Positions 1 through 12,526 of a stretch of 64,000 nt of DNA are shown here, in pieces. Under the pieces are notes generated by a model. The model did not search any database. It was given only the letters and a program-made list of their open reading frames with translations, and was not told where the DNA came from. This DNA is from Pyrrhoderma lamaoense (lineage: Eukaryota; Basidiomycota; Agaricomycetes; Hymenochaetales; Hymenochaetaceae): contig NBAZ01000002.1 in assembly GCA_002794735.1 (NCBI GenBank), forward strand, positions 1,798,001 through 1,862,000. Direction: 5' to 3'. The position numbers and the translations under genes are program-made. Position 1 is the first letter of the stretch; each line of letters opens with the position of its first letter.

Positions 1-2
1 TC

Positions 3-191
3 AGGGTACTCATTGACGATACAAATACAAAGGGAGAGATTGGGGGTAAGGCATATGGGACATACGAGATTGGATCCGAGGGTGCGGTCGTCATTGTCCG
101 CCCTGACGGATACATCGGGATGATGTCTCCGCTTGGGGAGACGGGAGCAAAAGAAATAGATGCATACTTCAGCAAATTCTTGAAAGTATAA
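3..191 (+). CDS. FAD-dependent hydroxylase, C-terminal fragment (phenol 2-monooxygenase-like)
   Basis: Only the last 62 codons are inside the window; the gene enters from the left and ends at TAA 189-191. The end reads VVIVRPDGYIGMMSPLGE, then a helix and KFLKV. A VRPDGYIG-type strand followed by a short helix is the usual end of the thioredoxin-like C-terminal domain of fungal FAD-dependent phenol hydroxylases and related aromatic monooxygenases. The FAD-binding part lies outside, so the substrate cannot be told. The family match is from memory of its C-terminal pattern; the open frame and stop are seen directly. Confidence 0.55.
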   Translation, partial: RVLIDDTNTKGEIGGKAYGTYEIGSEGAVVIVRPDGYIGMMSPLGETGAKEIDAYFSKFLKV

Positions 192-1188
192 CGAAGACAC
201 TTTTGGATAGGGACTTGTAATAGTTTTTACTCTCGAAATTTACTTAGAACTCGGTGTACTACAACTTAAAGCAGCGTTTATCAGTGTACAGTATCCTATT
301 ATAAGTCATGGTAGCCTTCTTGTGCGTGCACATGTCATACTTCTCTCTGATTTGATCCCGAAGGGACAGTGATCCGTCCCTGAGTATGGAATTACTGGAA
401 TTACTGACATCAGTGCTTGAACAGATCAATAAGAAAATTATATGTAATCGAAAATTGCGCGCCCAAGCCTTTGAGATCATCGCTCAAAACCAATCTTAAA
501 CTTACGTCTTTATCTAGGAACGGATGCAGAAATGATAGAACCTTTGGATAAACTTGCACTAGTCTTGCATATCATCAGTATATGCGTTTAAGCTACTTAC
601 TGCATGCAGTAACAGCAGCAAACACTGAATCAAAAAGTTGCAAAACTCTCGTCTAATTTAAAGTTCGCGTTCGGCTAATCAACATAAGTCACCTCCGAAG
701 TGTAGATCAATATTTTTCCTCATTCTAGACTCCTCCATTCGGAGTGGCACAAATCTGATCAGACGTCCACACAAAATTTGGAACTTTTGATGAGCTCATG
801 AAATCGAATCGAGTAATCGAGAGTCTGGCTTGGCTGAATGTGGGATTTGTTCCGAGATACCAGTGGGAAATTGATGGCAGAAGACAATGCTTCTCTCAAC
901 TTCGTACCTTCCTTCATTAATTTTCACTCCTATTACTATATTTCCTCCTTCCCCAACTTTCAGTCGGGGATGTATGGATAGTGTTGGCCACTGATTTTTA
1001 CAAGTTGCAGTTAAGAGGTACTTAATAACTATAACAGAGAATAGATCTGTCTAGGTAAGACCTCGCTTTAGAATCTAGGAATACTTCTAACATGGGATCT
1101 CTCTCAGACCAATACTCATTCTCGGCTCATAGACAGAGAATATCGTCCTCGCCCCTACTCTCCTTTATCTTTCCAACCACTACTTGAT
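192..1188. other. intergenic, no gene seen
   Basis: About 1 kb holding the 3' flank of the hydroxylase fragment and the 5' flank of the membrane-protein gene. Short open frames on the minus strand (259-480) show no family features. No repeat or RNA gene was recognised. Confidence 0.5.
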
Positions 1189-2636
1189 ATGCAAAGCTTT
1201 CTTATGACGAACACCCTTTTTTCAATGCGGATTGTATTTGTGATATATTACTTGTTGTACATCTATACGCTGAGTGTTGCGGGATTGGTAACAATAGATG
1301 CGGAGGACTCTTCGATCGATTACACCGGTACGTGGGTCGTACAGAACGGTGGTGAATACAGTATAGCGCCGATTCTGGTGCAAGTGCTTCAGTATCCTTC
1401 AAGGGTATGTTTTATTTCTTGTTATCTCCTTTCTAGATATAGTAACGTCTATTTTAAACCAGGTTCTGCGTTTATTGGTACGGAGCTCACGAGTTCCGAG
1501 GAGGGTCAGCATCCGTCTCAATAGATGGAGGCGATGCGACAATAGTTGACGCATCTTCCGGGACTACGAGTAGTGATGGAACAACAATTGAAGCGTTATA
1601 CTCGAAAACGGGTCTCGATGGGACCCAGACACATACTCTTCTTATCAAGTATGAAGGGGAGGGTAGTACTGGGGGTATATACATCACGTTATACCACATC
1701 GAGTGCGTGTATTTGTCTCTGATCATCTACTGAAGCCTGACTTCCTTGGTTTATAGCTACGATGATTCCGTCACTCCTACTACTACGACAACCGCAACAG
1801 TGGTCGGTTCCAGTACCGGATCCTCAACGACTATATCAGACGGTACGTCCCGACAATACAATCGGACGTAACTTCTTCCCCAAAGACGACCCAAACGTCT
1901 ACTTCTACTTCACTCCCCAACTCCACATCCTCTCCTCTTCCACTTCTCCTTTCGCCTCCTCTTTCACTTCCAATTTTGTACAATCTGAAACGCAGAAGAT
2001 GTCATCCTTTTCCACAACGTCAAATGAATTAATTCCAGGTTCGCTCATTGAACAGACATTGACCGTTTCAGGTGTTGAAATTATCACAACCTATGTCGCG
2101 ACCTCAACAGGTTCCGTGCTTTCGGGTACCGATCAAGGTGGAAAGTCCAAGCTAGGCATAATTTTGGGAGCAGTTTTTGGATCCTTGTTTGCTCTTGCCA
2201 TGATTGGGTGCTTCGTACTATTCTTCCACCGGCGTAATAATTCTAGAAAGAGAGTAACATCACAAAAAAGTGAAGGCAGTGAGTAAAAAATCTTATTGAA
2301 GCATGATTTAGCATGGTTTATTAATCAACCGACTCAAGTCGTTCCATACATAAACTTTGACGGCTCTCCTGTGAACCAAAACGGATACTCTTGTGGATTA
2401 TCAACAACATCACATTCACATTCGTATTCTTGCTCGCGCCCTTCGGCATTCCATAGTACCTCAAAGAGAGCTTTAGAGTCTAGTGATCCAGAAGCAAATA
2501 CCAGTGATAATGCCGTCAGATCATTAGGACAACCGGAATCAAGGACCCATCCCCTAATACAAATAGTACTGGTTGGACACCAACCAATGATCACGGGCGA
2601 TCGGAGGTTTACACACCCCCGCCAGAATATTCTTGA
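1189..2636 (+). CDS. single-pass membrane protein with beta-rich ectodomain, frame interrupted
   Basis: No enzyme family recognised. In order it has an N-terminal hydrophobic signal, a beta-rich ectodomain (DSGASASVSFKG, then WYGAHEFRGGSASVSIDGG), a Ser/Thr-rich stretch, a transmembrane helix starting KLGIILGAVFGSLFALAMIG, a basic stop-transfer HRRNNSRKR, and a tail ending PPPEYS. This build is common in mushroom genomes for proteins of unknown role. Introns fit at 1405-1462, 1703-1756, 1843-1885 and 2279-2338. The frame is one base short near 1369, again near 1473 in a T run, and once more between about 2480 and 2550. It is therefore either mis-assembled or a pseudogene; the undamaged domain order favours assembly error. 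Start is the first ATG that gives a signal peptide. Confidence 0.6.
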
Positions 2637-2780
2637 TTTCCAATGTTATTATTATTTTTTGCGCTATGGACAATATATGTAATACAACTGCAGATTTTGA
2701 GGGTGTATTTATGCCTGAGATTTCAGGGAGGCTGATGATTGCCGTCATGAGCTACTGTCATTGAAGCATTGATTCTGCTA

Positions 2781-3922
<1,142 letters not shown>

Positions 3923-3990
3923 TATCTTCGTGATGCAAATGTGAACCAAAAGAGATATCGTATGATCCGGCGCAAAGTAATTATCGAATC

Positions 3991-5519
3991 ATGGCCATAG
4001 TAGATGATCAACAAATGGACAAGTGTCTAAATTTACATATGATCTCAAGCGGAGCACCTCGGCTACAGGCGCATAATCACGCATACGGCTTTTTAAACTT
4101 CGACGATTATGAACAACTGCCGCACGAAATTTTTATACAGCTCGAAACCATTAAATTGCCAATTAGGAGGACTCGCCTCCGAATACCCTTTCATACAACA
4201 GGAAGGTCGTCGTCTGTTTACGTGATATCAACAGAACTGAATTAAAAACTCATTTATGAATTATAGCTTGACGTTATTATCCCAGCTGAGCATGCACTCG
4301 TCGACACGTTCTCGAGACATAGTAGCATCTATAGGAGAGGCAAACAGAATTGTCTAGTGTCTAGAAGCCTGTACTTCCCTTACTGAGAAATATTCTAGTC
4401 AAACGTAATGCCAAATGATGCACTATTATAAATAACAACTGATTTGATACCCATTAGAGGGCTTGTGGCTCTTTCTCTGGGATCTACAGATACAGAGGAT
4501 GTCTGGTGTATAGATCATCTTGGTATTCTCACACTATTCCTTACAAAAGAAACTTACTATGAACTTGGTCTCACTGGTGAAAAAATATCCAAAAAATCAT
4601 CGGAACGCTTTGGTATGCCTCGAATACTCGATGTTACCAGTCCTCTCATACTTAATAGTCATGAATATTGGATTTAGGAGTGAAAATCGATCTTTATGAT
4701 CGTGACTCAAAACTGTTTGCTAGAGCAAAGAGAGGGATCCAAAAGTGGGACAACAGAAGAGACTCACAAGGGTTTGGCCCTTGGCAAATTATAACTCAAG
4801 GTCAGCTTCACCCGATTTTTATCATATATTCTTATATATAACTGTCACAGGCTCTCCGAACATCTTACAGAGATACTCTGATATTGAGATCAAGCCCGTT
4901 GTCTCTCATCTTTCAGACGTTGTTATTCCACAAATAGATTTGGAGGATACATATAGCATCCCAAATAAAGGAATGAGAAAGATGAGCTACTGGAAGACAG
5001 TCAAGAGAATCTATCAGAACTATTCGAATGGGTAGGACTAGTATGTTTGGAAAGTGAAAGGTGAAACTCATACTTCGACTTATATCTCAATTACTTACCT
5101 AGTCTCCAGAATCAAAGCCAATGATAGGGTAGATCCATATATCGCACTATACGAGCCCCACGGCCAAGTAAGATTGGTGATATCGTACACATACGTTGGC
5201 GTGGCTTGTTATCACCGAGCTTCGTTGGTGACTTACTCAGGTGATCATTGATGAGTATGTAAAACCCGTATTAACAAGTAAATACCTTCTGAAGCAAAAA
5301 ATTAGTATGGAAAGCAAGAAAGAGGCACCTCCCTTCTTATCCTTGACAGCGAATTCATTCATCAATTCCCCTTTGACATACATCTCCCCAAGCAATCCCA
5401 CTCGAACCAAGTTTCGACAGCCCTTACGGAATATCTATTGCTGGAGCTTCATTGCCAGTACGTCAGAAAGCGGATCTCCCTCTTGCATCATTTCCTTCAA
5501 CGAGTCTACCACTTCATAG
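3991..5519 (+). CDS. RPP40: ribonuclease P/MRP protein subunit Rpp40
   Basis: Protein subunit of the nuclear RNase P/MRP ribonucleoproteins, which mature tRNA 5' ends and process rRNA. The match rests on the family order: VWCIDHLGILTLFLTKETY with GLTGEKI, then KIDLYDRDSKL and KWDNRRDS, then the LFEWVGLVCLES helix, RIKANDRVDPYIALYEP, and the late block FLSLTANSFINSPLTYI. Exons fit at 3991-4221, 4267-4370, 4458-4612, 4678-4800, 4851-5060, 5110-5240 and 5306-5519. Two positions are one base short (about 4968, A run; about 5169, AA run); with both restored the model is 389 residues. The second exon's end is the least certain junction. The last 30 residues do not match well, so the C-terminus is tentative. 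Confidence 0.75.
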
Positions 5520-5740
5520 CTGTACCTATCTTCCTTTAATTGTAAACAGAATACCATAGTCTTAGGCTGAGTCAGTGATATAAGAATGTACTAGTAATTA
5601 CGCACATATGTGATTTGATAGATATCAAATTAGAACTTCTGTTAAATTTCCTAATATAGATGTGATGTATGATGATGTATGTCAGTGTACGAATAGTACA
5701 GATACTGCTATTGAAGACACTAATTCGTGATACAAAAAGA

Positions 5741-6624
5741 ATGTCTGGAACAACTACAGTTTTTGTCATCTCACCCGACACTCGTTCTGAGCGACGTTTC
5801 GATCTACATCTAACCGTCGGACAACTCAAGACTAAACTCGAACCCGTAACTGGCATTCCAGTCTGGGCCCAACGAATAACGTTACATAACAGCGAGGAAG
5901 ATGAATCCGTAATCGCGACTTTGGATGACGACTCAAAACCTCTTGGGTTCTATGGATTGAGAGACTGGCAAGCTCTGAAAGTGTGTAGATCTTTGAAATT
6001 ACTGACACTATCGAAACGCCTTTCACGTTTCAAGTCTGTACAAACTTGAAGTTTACCTTCTGATTGATAGGTAGCAGATACCAGTCCTCCGGGTGCATCC
6101 CTCACAGGCCAATTTACGGATGTCTCGCAAGTAGAAAAATTTGAGATTACCAAGGCAGAATACGCGTCAAGAAACGATACCGTCCTTGCATACAAGCAGC
6201 GCAACAAACTCGGACGATTCGCAGACTCTGCCACTGACTCCAGCGCGGCAACTCCAGCAGCAGATACAGCAATTGCCGCAGCTGCAGGCATAGAACCCGG
6301 AAAACGATGTGAAGTAGATCCTGCTTCAGAAGGTGGTATTGTACGCCGAGGGACTGTGCGATTTGTAGGACCAACTTCTTTCGGAACAGGTCAAGGCATT
6401 TGGGTTGGAATAGAATACGATGAACCCGTGGGCAAAAATAATGGATCGTTAAGCACTTTCTTATGTCTAATGATATTAATCTTACTAACAAGATCAAATG
6501 TAGGGTGAACGGAAAGAGTTATTTCTCCTGTCCTCCTAGTTATGGAGGATTCGTGCGGCCAGAAAAGGTACGGGTCGGTGATTATCCACCGATCAGTATA
6601 GAGGATGAGTTGGAGGAAATGTAA
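5741..6624 (+). CDS. TBCB: tubulin-folding cofactor B (ubiquitin-like plus CAP-Gly)
   Basis: Chaperone that takes alpha-tubulin from the chaperonin and passes it to cofactor E in the tubulin heterodimer pathway. Residues about 3-85 form the ubiquitin-like domain (TTTVFVISPDTRSERRFDL; GFYGLRDWQALK). A central helix (KFEITKAEYASRNDTVLAYK) follows, then a C-terminal CAP-Gly domain with TVRFVGPTSFGTGQGIWVGI, GKNNGSVNG and YGGFVRPEKV. The protein ends in acidic EDELEEM, as usual for this family. Introns 5981-6070 and 6448-6503 restore a clean 245-residue frame. ATG 5741 is the first in-frame start before the ubiquitin fold. Confidence 0.93.
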
Positions 6625-6692
6625 AATAATTATCAACTCGCAAATATATATTGATGATACATATGTGTTGGATATATGACGAAAGCACATTT

Positions 6693-7863
6693 CTACTTAT
6701 AATTTCCGCCTTCTTGTTCTCGTGTCTCCTTCAGACATAGGGAACAATGACAAATAAAGCTCCATCCATTCTTCAGCCTTTCTCTTCGCTGCTTAACATT
6801 GAGTTCCTTTTCTTTTCCTCCAAGGTAGGATATACACATCTCCGTGCCTTGGACAACGTCCACGGATGTTGAGAAAAACCATTTTCTACCAATACGATCC
6901 TTGGATACGTTCGGCATACATGAATGATTGAAAAACGATCCGCTAACCCAGGTCCCATATCCTAACATCTCCCCATCACCCTCCCATATCCCGAAGCTAT
7001 TTCCTACATCACGCAAGCTTACTACCTCAAAGGTGTCCCGAGTTACAAAAGGAAGTAGGGAATAAGGAAGAATGGCCAAGAATATAAGATACATTGATGT
7101 CAACTCGTGCAGTAGCGTGAAGGATTCGTAAACGGGGCACGGATTAAGAGTTAGAAGTGCCTGCCACTTTGAAGGTTGGGACGTCGACGCTGCACATAGT
7201 ACACCGCTAAGTAGGAAGTAGAGATTATCCACATCAGAAATATGTATTGAAGAGGCTGATGCATAAGCACGTTTTTGGGCCTTCTCCGATGATTTAGATT
7301 GAGAGTCGATGTCTTCACTCTTTCCTAGGCCCTTCATGCGAAGGATCGAATCAGTTCTCCTTGAAGAGTGGTGCGCTCCCAAGTCTGGTTAATCACAAGT
7401 TAGCAAATGAATCAATTGAACTTAGTTGTATTGAACTCCTCACATTTTCAACTTCTTGCTTACTTGGTGAGAATCTACTTTTCTCTTCCATTTTAACATC
7501 ACTATTAAGATCCTTACGAGCATTTTTCCTTATGAAAGTTTCTAAGGCACTATACGCCTCCTTCCCCAAATCTTGATACTCCTCTAGCCATGAGAATTTA
7601 CACTCATCACTACAGAATACATTCGGCATTCCCTCATCGATCTTTACTTTCCAATTTCTCCCATTATCATACTTGAAGCAGAATCCACACACTTCCTTAC
7701 GGTAAGCGCGATTTATCACAAAGGTTGCTGGATTATCAGATGTCAAGAGATGAGATCCTGAATTAATGTTTTGTGTTGCGAAGACACCATAACCAGAGTT
7801 TGAGTTATATCTCAGCGAAAGAAGAGTTGTATCGCTTAAAGAGGGATTGAGACGTTGTGTCAT
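6693..7863 (-). CDS. SET-domain protein, SMYD/Set5-like
   Basis: Probable lysine methyltransferase. The N-terminal part has GYGVFATQNINSGSHLL (start of the SET fold) and a Cys pattern CGFC...FCSDEC like a reduced MYND finger. The C-terminal part has NHSCMPN, GTEMCISYL and the post-SET cysteines FICHCSLC. The middle region between them carries INQTWERTTLQGELIRSF. No intron is needed. The frame is one base short near 7394 and near 7337; with both restored the protein is about 390 residues, normal for the family. The target (histone or other) cannot be told. It is convergent with cofactor B: the two 3' ends are only 68 bases apart. Confidence 0.75.
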
Positions 7864-8323
7864 AACGCATACGTAGCTTGGGTTGTGTTCAAAAAACTTG
7901 AACTTTTATTTAGTGATGGGGTCACTAATTTAGGTTGATCTTTCGATCTAGCGATCTAGTGAAGTAATAAGCCAAACATTAGATTCTGCAAACTCTACGA
8001 CGAGCCTCCGTTCGACAATTACCTGTGGTGAGCAAATTGAAAGAAAGCAAGTAAAAATCAATGAATATAAGACTAATAAGTTTTCTTGTGATGTTCATTA
8101 CGTAACCTGTCTGATAGATCTGCTCACAATTTGAGTATTGTTAATTCATGTACACATATCTTACTGTGATCTTGATCAAGATTATCGGTATGTAATACTA
8201 AGTAAGCTATCTATGGTCGATACATAAGATAAGTAAAATATATAAGGAATGTATGAAGCGCATATTACATGAGATAAATTGAAAGTAATAAACACAGCAA
8301 TGCAAAAGGGCAAAAGATAGTAG
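7864..8323. other. intergenic, no gene seen
   Basis: AT-rich spacer between the SET gene start and the end of the WLM gene. Nothing recognisable on either strand. Confidence 0.5.
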
Positions 8324-9507
8324 TCAGACATAATTACTATCCAAGAACGAGGTCCAAAAAGGCTGTAATCTAAATTTGTTGCGTGGTGTTTGTTCCGCAA
8401 CTGTGTTCCAATTCTCCTCTTCTTGACGAAATCTGTTCACAGCCGCTTCTAACATACGCCTACGCCGTTCTTCACGGGAGTCCGAAGGCGAAGATGATAA
8501 GATGGAGGATCCACCGAGAATGAAAGAATGTGCCTCAGACTCAAGGTCGGGGTTTTCACCAGAAGAAGTTAATGGATCATAAGATGGAAGGGAACCCCCC
8601 AGAGTATGAGTCCCTCGTTCAAAATCAGCAACCTCCTTATTAAGTAATGAATTGAGACGTTTAAACTATACGAAAATATCAATGATCATACAGGCGTTTG
8701 TAAAGTGAAAGTTCGATAGCTTACGTTCTCATCATGTTCACCCCACACATTATGCGAAAGTTCATGGCACAGCACACGACGCACGTCTGAGTACAAGCGG
8801 AAGCCGTTATAGTCGTCCGTACGGATGCGCAACTTAATTGATTGTCCATGATTCACGTTCAGTCCAAGGAGATGGGGTTGTTCATGGGGTGCGAGCTCTG
8901 TCAGTATACCGACGGAGAACTGGTGTTTCTGTAACGTCATATGTATTAGCTTACACAAGTCGCTAGTAGCAGTTCCAGCCTTAGTGTTTACCTGCATGAT
9001 ATGCTGGATGGCGGGATCATTTGAAAGCCTCTTCAACACAGTAAGTGCAGTGTCTGGGGCAGGAAGGTGTGCTAATGGTACAAGCTTGTGAAACGTGTAG
9101 TTCGTGGAACTAGACGTACTCCAGTTAAGCGGGGCTGTAGTAATTCAATACATATTATTTTTCTCGTTATTCTTTAATTTTCTTACCTTCGGAAACTTTG
9201 ATACTGCACGCTGCCTTAGTATTTCATCTCTCCGTTGTTTGTCCTTCTCTGCGGTTCGCATGCCAGCTAGCTCGCTTTCTGTTGGCCCAAGTAATTGTAC
9301 TTTCACCCCATCTTTTATACCAGATTGTTCCAGAGTAGCATATTCTGGGAGCCTTGCTTTCTTTCCCTTGTAGAGAAGCTTCTGAAGAGAAGGAGGAACT
9401 CCTGTAAGTTCCTCAAGACGAGAGTACAGTGTATCAAGTGGGGAATCAGGTTCAAGTGTAATGGGATAGGATTCACCACGAAACGAGACTGTGAATGTTA
9501 TTGACAT
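8324..9507 (-). CDS. ubiquitin-like plus WLM metalloprotease (Wss1-like)
   Basis: Residues 1-75 are a ubiquitin-like domain (MSITFTVSFRGESYPITLEP; KLLYKGKKARLPEYATL). The next block is a WLM peptidase domain: HQFSVGILTELAPHEQ, LGLNVNHGQSIKLRIRTD, and the zinc site LCHELSHNVWGEHDEN with HExxH and a third His/Asp. WLM proteases of the Wss1/SPRTN group cleave proteins crosslinked to DNA or modified by SUMO/ubiquitin, so that role is inferred. The C-terminal 110 residues are Ser/Glu-rich with a basic REERRRRMLEAAVNRF helix. Exons 9507-9187, 9134-8992, 8928-8725 and 8665-8324; the first junction is one base short, probably in the C run at 9131-9134. Full length is about 336 residues. Confidence 0.82.
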
Positions 9508-9991
9508 GATGGTTTCACGAAAGAAAGATGTTTAACTCATAAAAATTCGTCATCATTGCCAGGTTTTGTAAGATATGGCTTGCGTGAGCTATTGGTGACC
9601 AATTTGGCCTAAACCTTGTAATCCAGCATGTGTATCATTGCTTACTAAGAGTTGCTTTGGTGATTTTAATTATCTTATCGTGGCGGTGTAGTTCAGTTTT
9701 ACACGCTTTAAGGCTTTTATCATCTGCCATCACGTTCATGATCGTTAGAAATGTCTTGAATTTCAACAACACTCGAATACTCTTTCTCATACGGTACCCA
9801 TGTTCGACTGTGGCCATGTCATCTTTTCGCTTTATAAGAACTGATCCGACATCCCTAATGCTTGGCAAAAGGCAAAGAACGTGGTTTAGCAATTCTATCT
9901 CCAAAACATATAATTCATCAAAACCATGACTGAGTCTACGGAAACGATCATCCACTTTGGCTACCAAAAAAATAAATTCTAATCCCCTCAA

Positions 9992-10684
9992 TCAAAGATG
10001 AGACCTGTAAACAGTTAGGAATGTCTGAGAACCCGCCGATTGTTCTAGCAGACATGAAAGGACGGATTGTTCGGAAGAATAGTCCAGTTTCGGAAACAAT
10101 CTGAATGGAAACAATAGCGCCAAACAATAAGTAACAGAGTTCTTTCGCAATAATCCTGATCAGATATCACTGCTTTAGAAGACTTTTTATCTCGGATGAT
10201 CTAACGTACATGCACAAACTACTTGCGTTCGATGCCTCAGGGAGAGAAGAAATTTAGGTACATATTCCACAGGATCCAATATGTTAATCAAGGTGATACA
10301 ATTCTCTCCGTATGATTTTCTTTGAAGCAAATGGTACTGAGGAATGTAGTGTAGTAGTGTACCCATATTCCTAGTATGCTAAAAACATAAATCAGCTTTC
10401 GCCACTCCCTGTTTAAGTATACCAGGAATTTGTCATCATGATGACCTGCAGATATGTACAGCATCACTTACATTTGCTATATATCATATCGCTACCCAAA
10501 TCAGAGGTACTCCTGTTGAATTGTCTCGAGTAATGTCTCGGCTGTACCGGATAGGGTAGTCATGACCCTCATTTGGATCATCATCTCCTGGCATACAAAT
10601 ACTGGGTTGAATCCATAAGTTATCCTTGTATCAAGTATCAATTTACAGTACCCTGCATCTATCCGCTCAAGACTGTCATCCACC
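9992..10684. other. intergenic, 5' flank of ferritin-like gene
   Basis: No gene seen. A TATATAT element lies near 10478, about 200 bases before the ferritin-like start, too far to be a confident TATA box. Confidence 0.4.
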
Positions 10685-11676
10685 ATGAAGTTCAACACAT
10701 TTATCGCTTCGTCGGTTGCCCTTGCCGCTGCCTCTGCTCAGGCAAGCCCATTAATCAAACGAGACAACTCAACATCCAACTCAACTTCTACCCCTAATGT
10801 AACCCAAATTCTTCAATTTGCCCTAACATTAGAACATCTGGAATCTACTTTTTACACTGAGGCTCTTACCAAGTTCAACGAGTCAGATTTCACTGATGCT
10901 GGTCTGCCATCTTACTCTTATGGTCGTTTCTCTCAAATCAAGGATCACGAGGTTGAACATACTCAGTTTTTGACTCAAATTTTGGCAACGACTCTGTTGC
11001 TGCTTGCAATTACAGCTTGTAAGTTTCTCCTGCATTCTTACCTTCAATTAATTCTCAAATTATTCCATATAGCCCCTACTCCGACCCTTACTCCTTCGCT
11101 GCTCTCTCTCACTTACTTGAAAGTGTAGGGAACAGTGCTTACCTTGGAGGAGCACAATACCTTACCAGTAATCCAGATATACTTAAAGCAGCTGGTGCGA
11201 TCTTGAGCGTTGAGGCCCGGCATTCATCGTGGGTAGAATCCGTCATTTTCAACGGAGAGCCTTGGTCAAGCGCCTACGACACCCCTCTCGATGGAAACTT
11301 AGTCTATACCTTGGCTGCAGGTTTCATCACTTCCTGCCCTTCCAGCAATCCAACCCTCCCTTTCACAGCGTTCCCCGCATTGACCCTCACAAACTCAACT
11401 GGCGGGAATTCGACCGATTCCTTCACAGCAGGATCTCAGATTTCTTTGTCCTACAACAGCACCTCTTCAAGCAACAGCTCTCAGTACCTTGCCTTTTTCC
11501 ACGGATTAAACACTACATTTGCTAATATCACTTCCAACGAGGCGACTATCCCAAGTGAACTTCAAGGGCTTGTCTTCGCCGTTGTTACGACAAACGACAC
11601 TGCAGTCTCAGACAGCAATATTATTGCTGGTCCTGTACCTATCGACCTTGTCCTTAACTCCAGCGCTGCCAACTAA
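10685..11676 (+). CDS. secreted ferritin-like domain protein (Rds1-like)
   Basis: Starts with a clear signal peptide (MKFNTFIASSVALAAASAQA) and a KR site before an Asn/Ser/Thr-rich N-glycosylatable stretch. The fold is the ferritin_2-type helical bundle: ILQFALTLEHLESTFYTEAL, then FSQIKDHEVEHTQFL, then ILSVEARHSSWVES. These carry the Glu/His pairs typical of di-iron four-helix bundles. Fungal relatives include the stress-induced Rds1 protein; the function is not established. One intron, 11019-11072. Exon 1 is one base short near 10981 (a T run), between TQI and GNDSVAACNYS; with it the protein is about 312 residues. The C-terminal half is Ser/Asn-rich and probably wall- or matrix-facing. Confidence 0.8.
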
Positions 11677-12526
11677 TTTGCTTTGGAATATAAAACACGA
11701 ATTGTGCAATCAATCCGTCTTCTTGCATTTCTGATTTCATTACCTCATTTATTCATGACATCATGGACTTTTTGATCGAACAATACACTAAATATTACTT
11801 AAACTACATGTAAAACTAAATGTCTTGCTGTAAAATCAATTTCATTGCGAAGACCTTCCATTTATAGTGAATCTGACGTCATCATATAAATTGTCTGATT
11901 CAGCAACTAAATTGAATCTATGTTCGCGGAGCTTCAAATCCTACTCCTTATTTTGCTTCCGTCGGTAGAGCTTAGAAGCGGAATTAAAAGTATCCAATCG
12001 TCTTCCTTTCTTTCTCGAACAGATTCACAGACAACAAATAAGGATATCAGTGGACGATCTTCTCTCCCTTATTTTTCTGAGCATGTTCCGCGGAAAAAAC
12101 GAGGATTGACCGAGAATGAACACGGGACACCGTGGACCAACGGACATCCTTCGGGAGAGCATCACTAATCGTTTGACTAACCGCGGTTGCTACTGTCAGA
12201 TAACAATCTGCTCTACGTCCGCCATATCTACGCACGCGTACATCATAAAATCTTGATCTCTGACTTCTCACTAATCCCCCTCAGGGCCAAGATGACATAT
12301 CCGCGGTCCGGGATACGGCTCAATCGAAAGAAGAAGGAGATAGGAACTTTCCAAAGGGATGAACCTAGTGCCAAGAGATGGAGAGCCGTATCCAAGTCTC
12401 CGCCTTATTTTTTGGTGTTTTTCTCTTGATTTTCTTTGGATATAAATATGTAAGGCTCAGTGATACTAAGCGCCAAACAACCTTTCTTATACACAACTGT
12501 TTCATAGCAAACTACAAAGCACAAAA
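11677..12526. other. intergenic, promoter of the hydroxyacid dehydrogenase
   Basis: No gene supported. A short open frame at 11920-12168 begins with a hydrophobic run but has no family features. The last 90 bases hold the TATA box listed separately. Confidence 0.4.
12441..12448 (+). promoter_or_regulatory. TATA box of the D-2-hydroxyacid dehydrogenase gene
   Basis: TATAAATA lies 79 bases before the ATG at 12527 in an otherwise ordinary upstream sequence. Spacing and sequence suit a core promoter; no experiment is implied. Confidence 0.5.

Noticed and set aside
9635..9991. 118-codon open frame on the minus strand that looks helical
   Set aside because: It begins at TTG, not ATG; the first ATG is halfway in. 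No family features and no splice partners.
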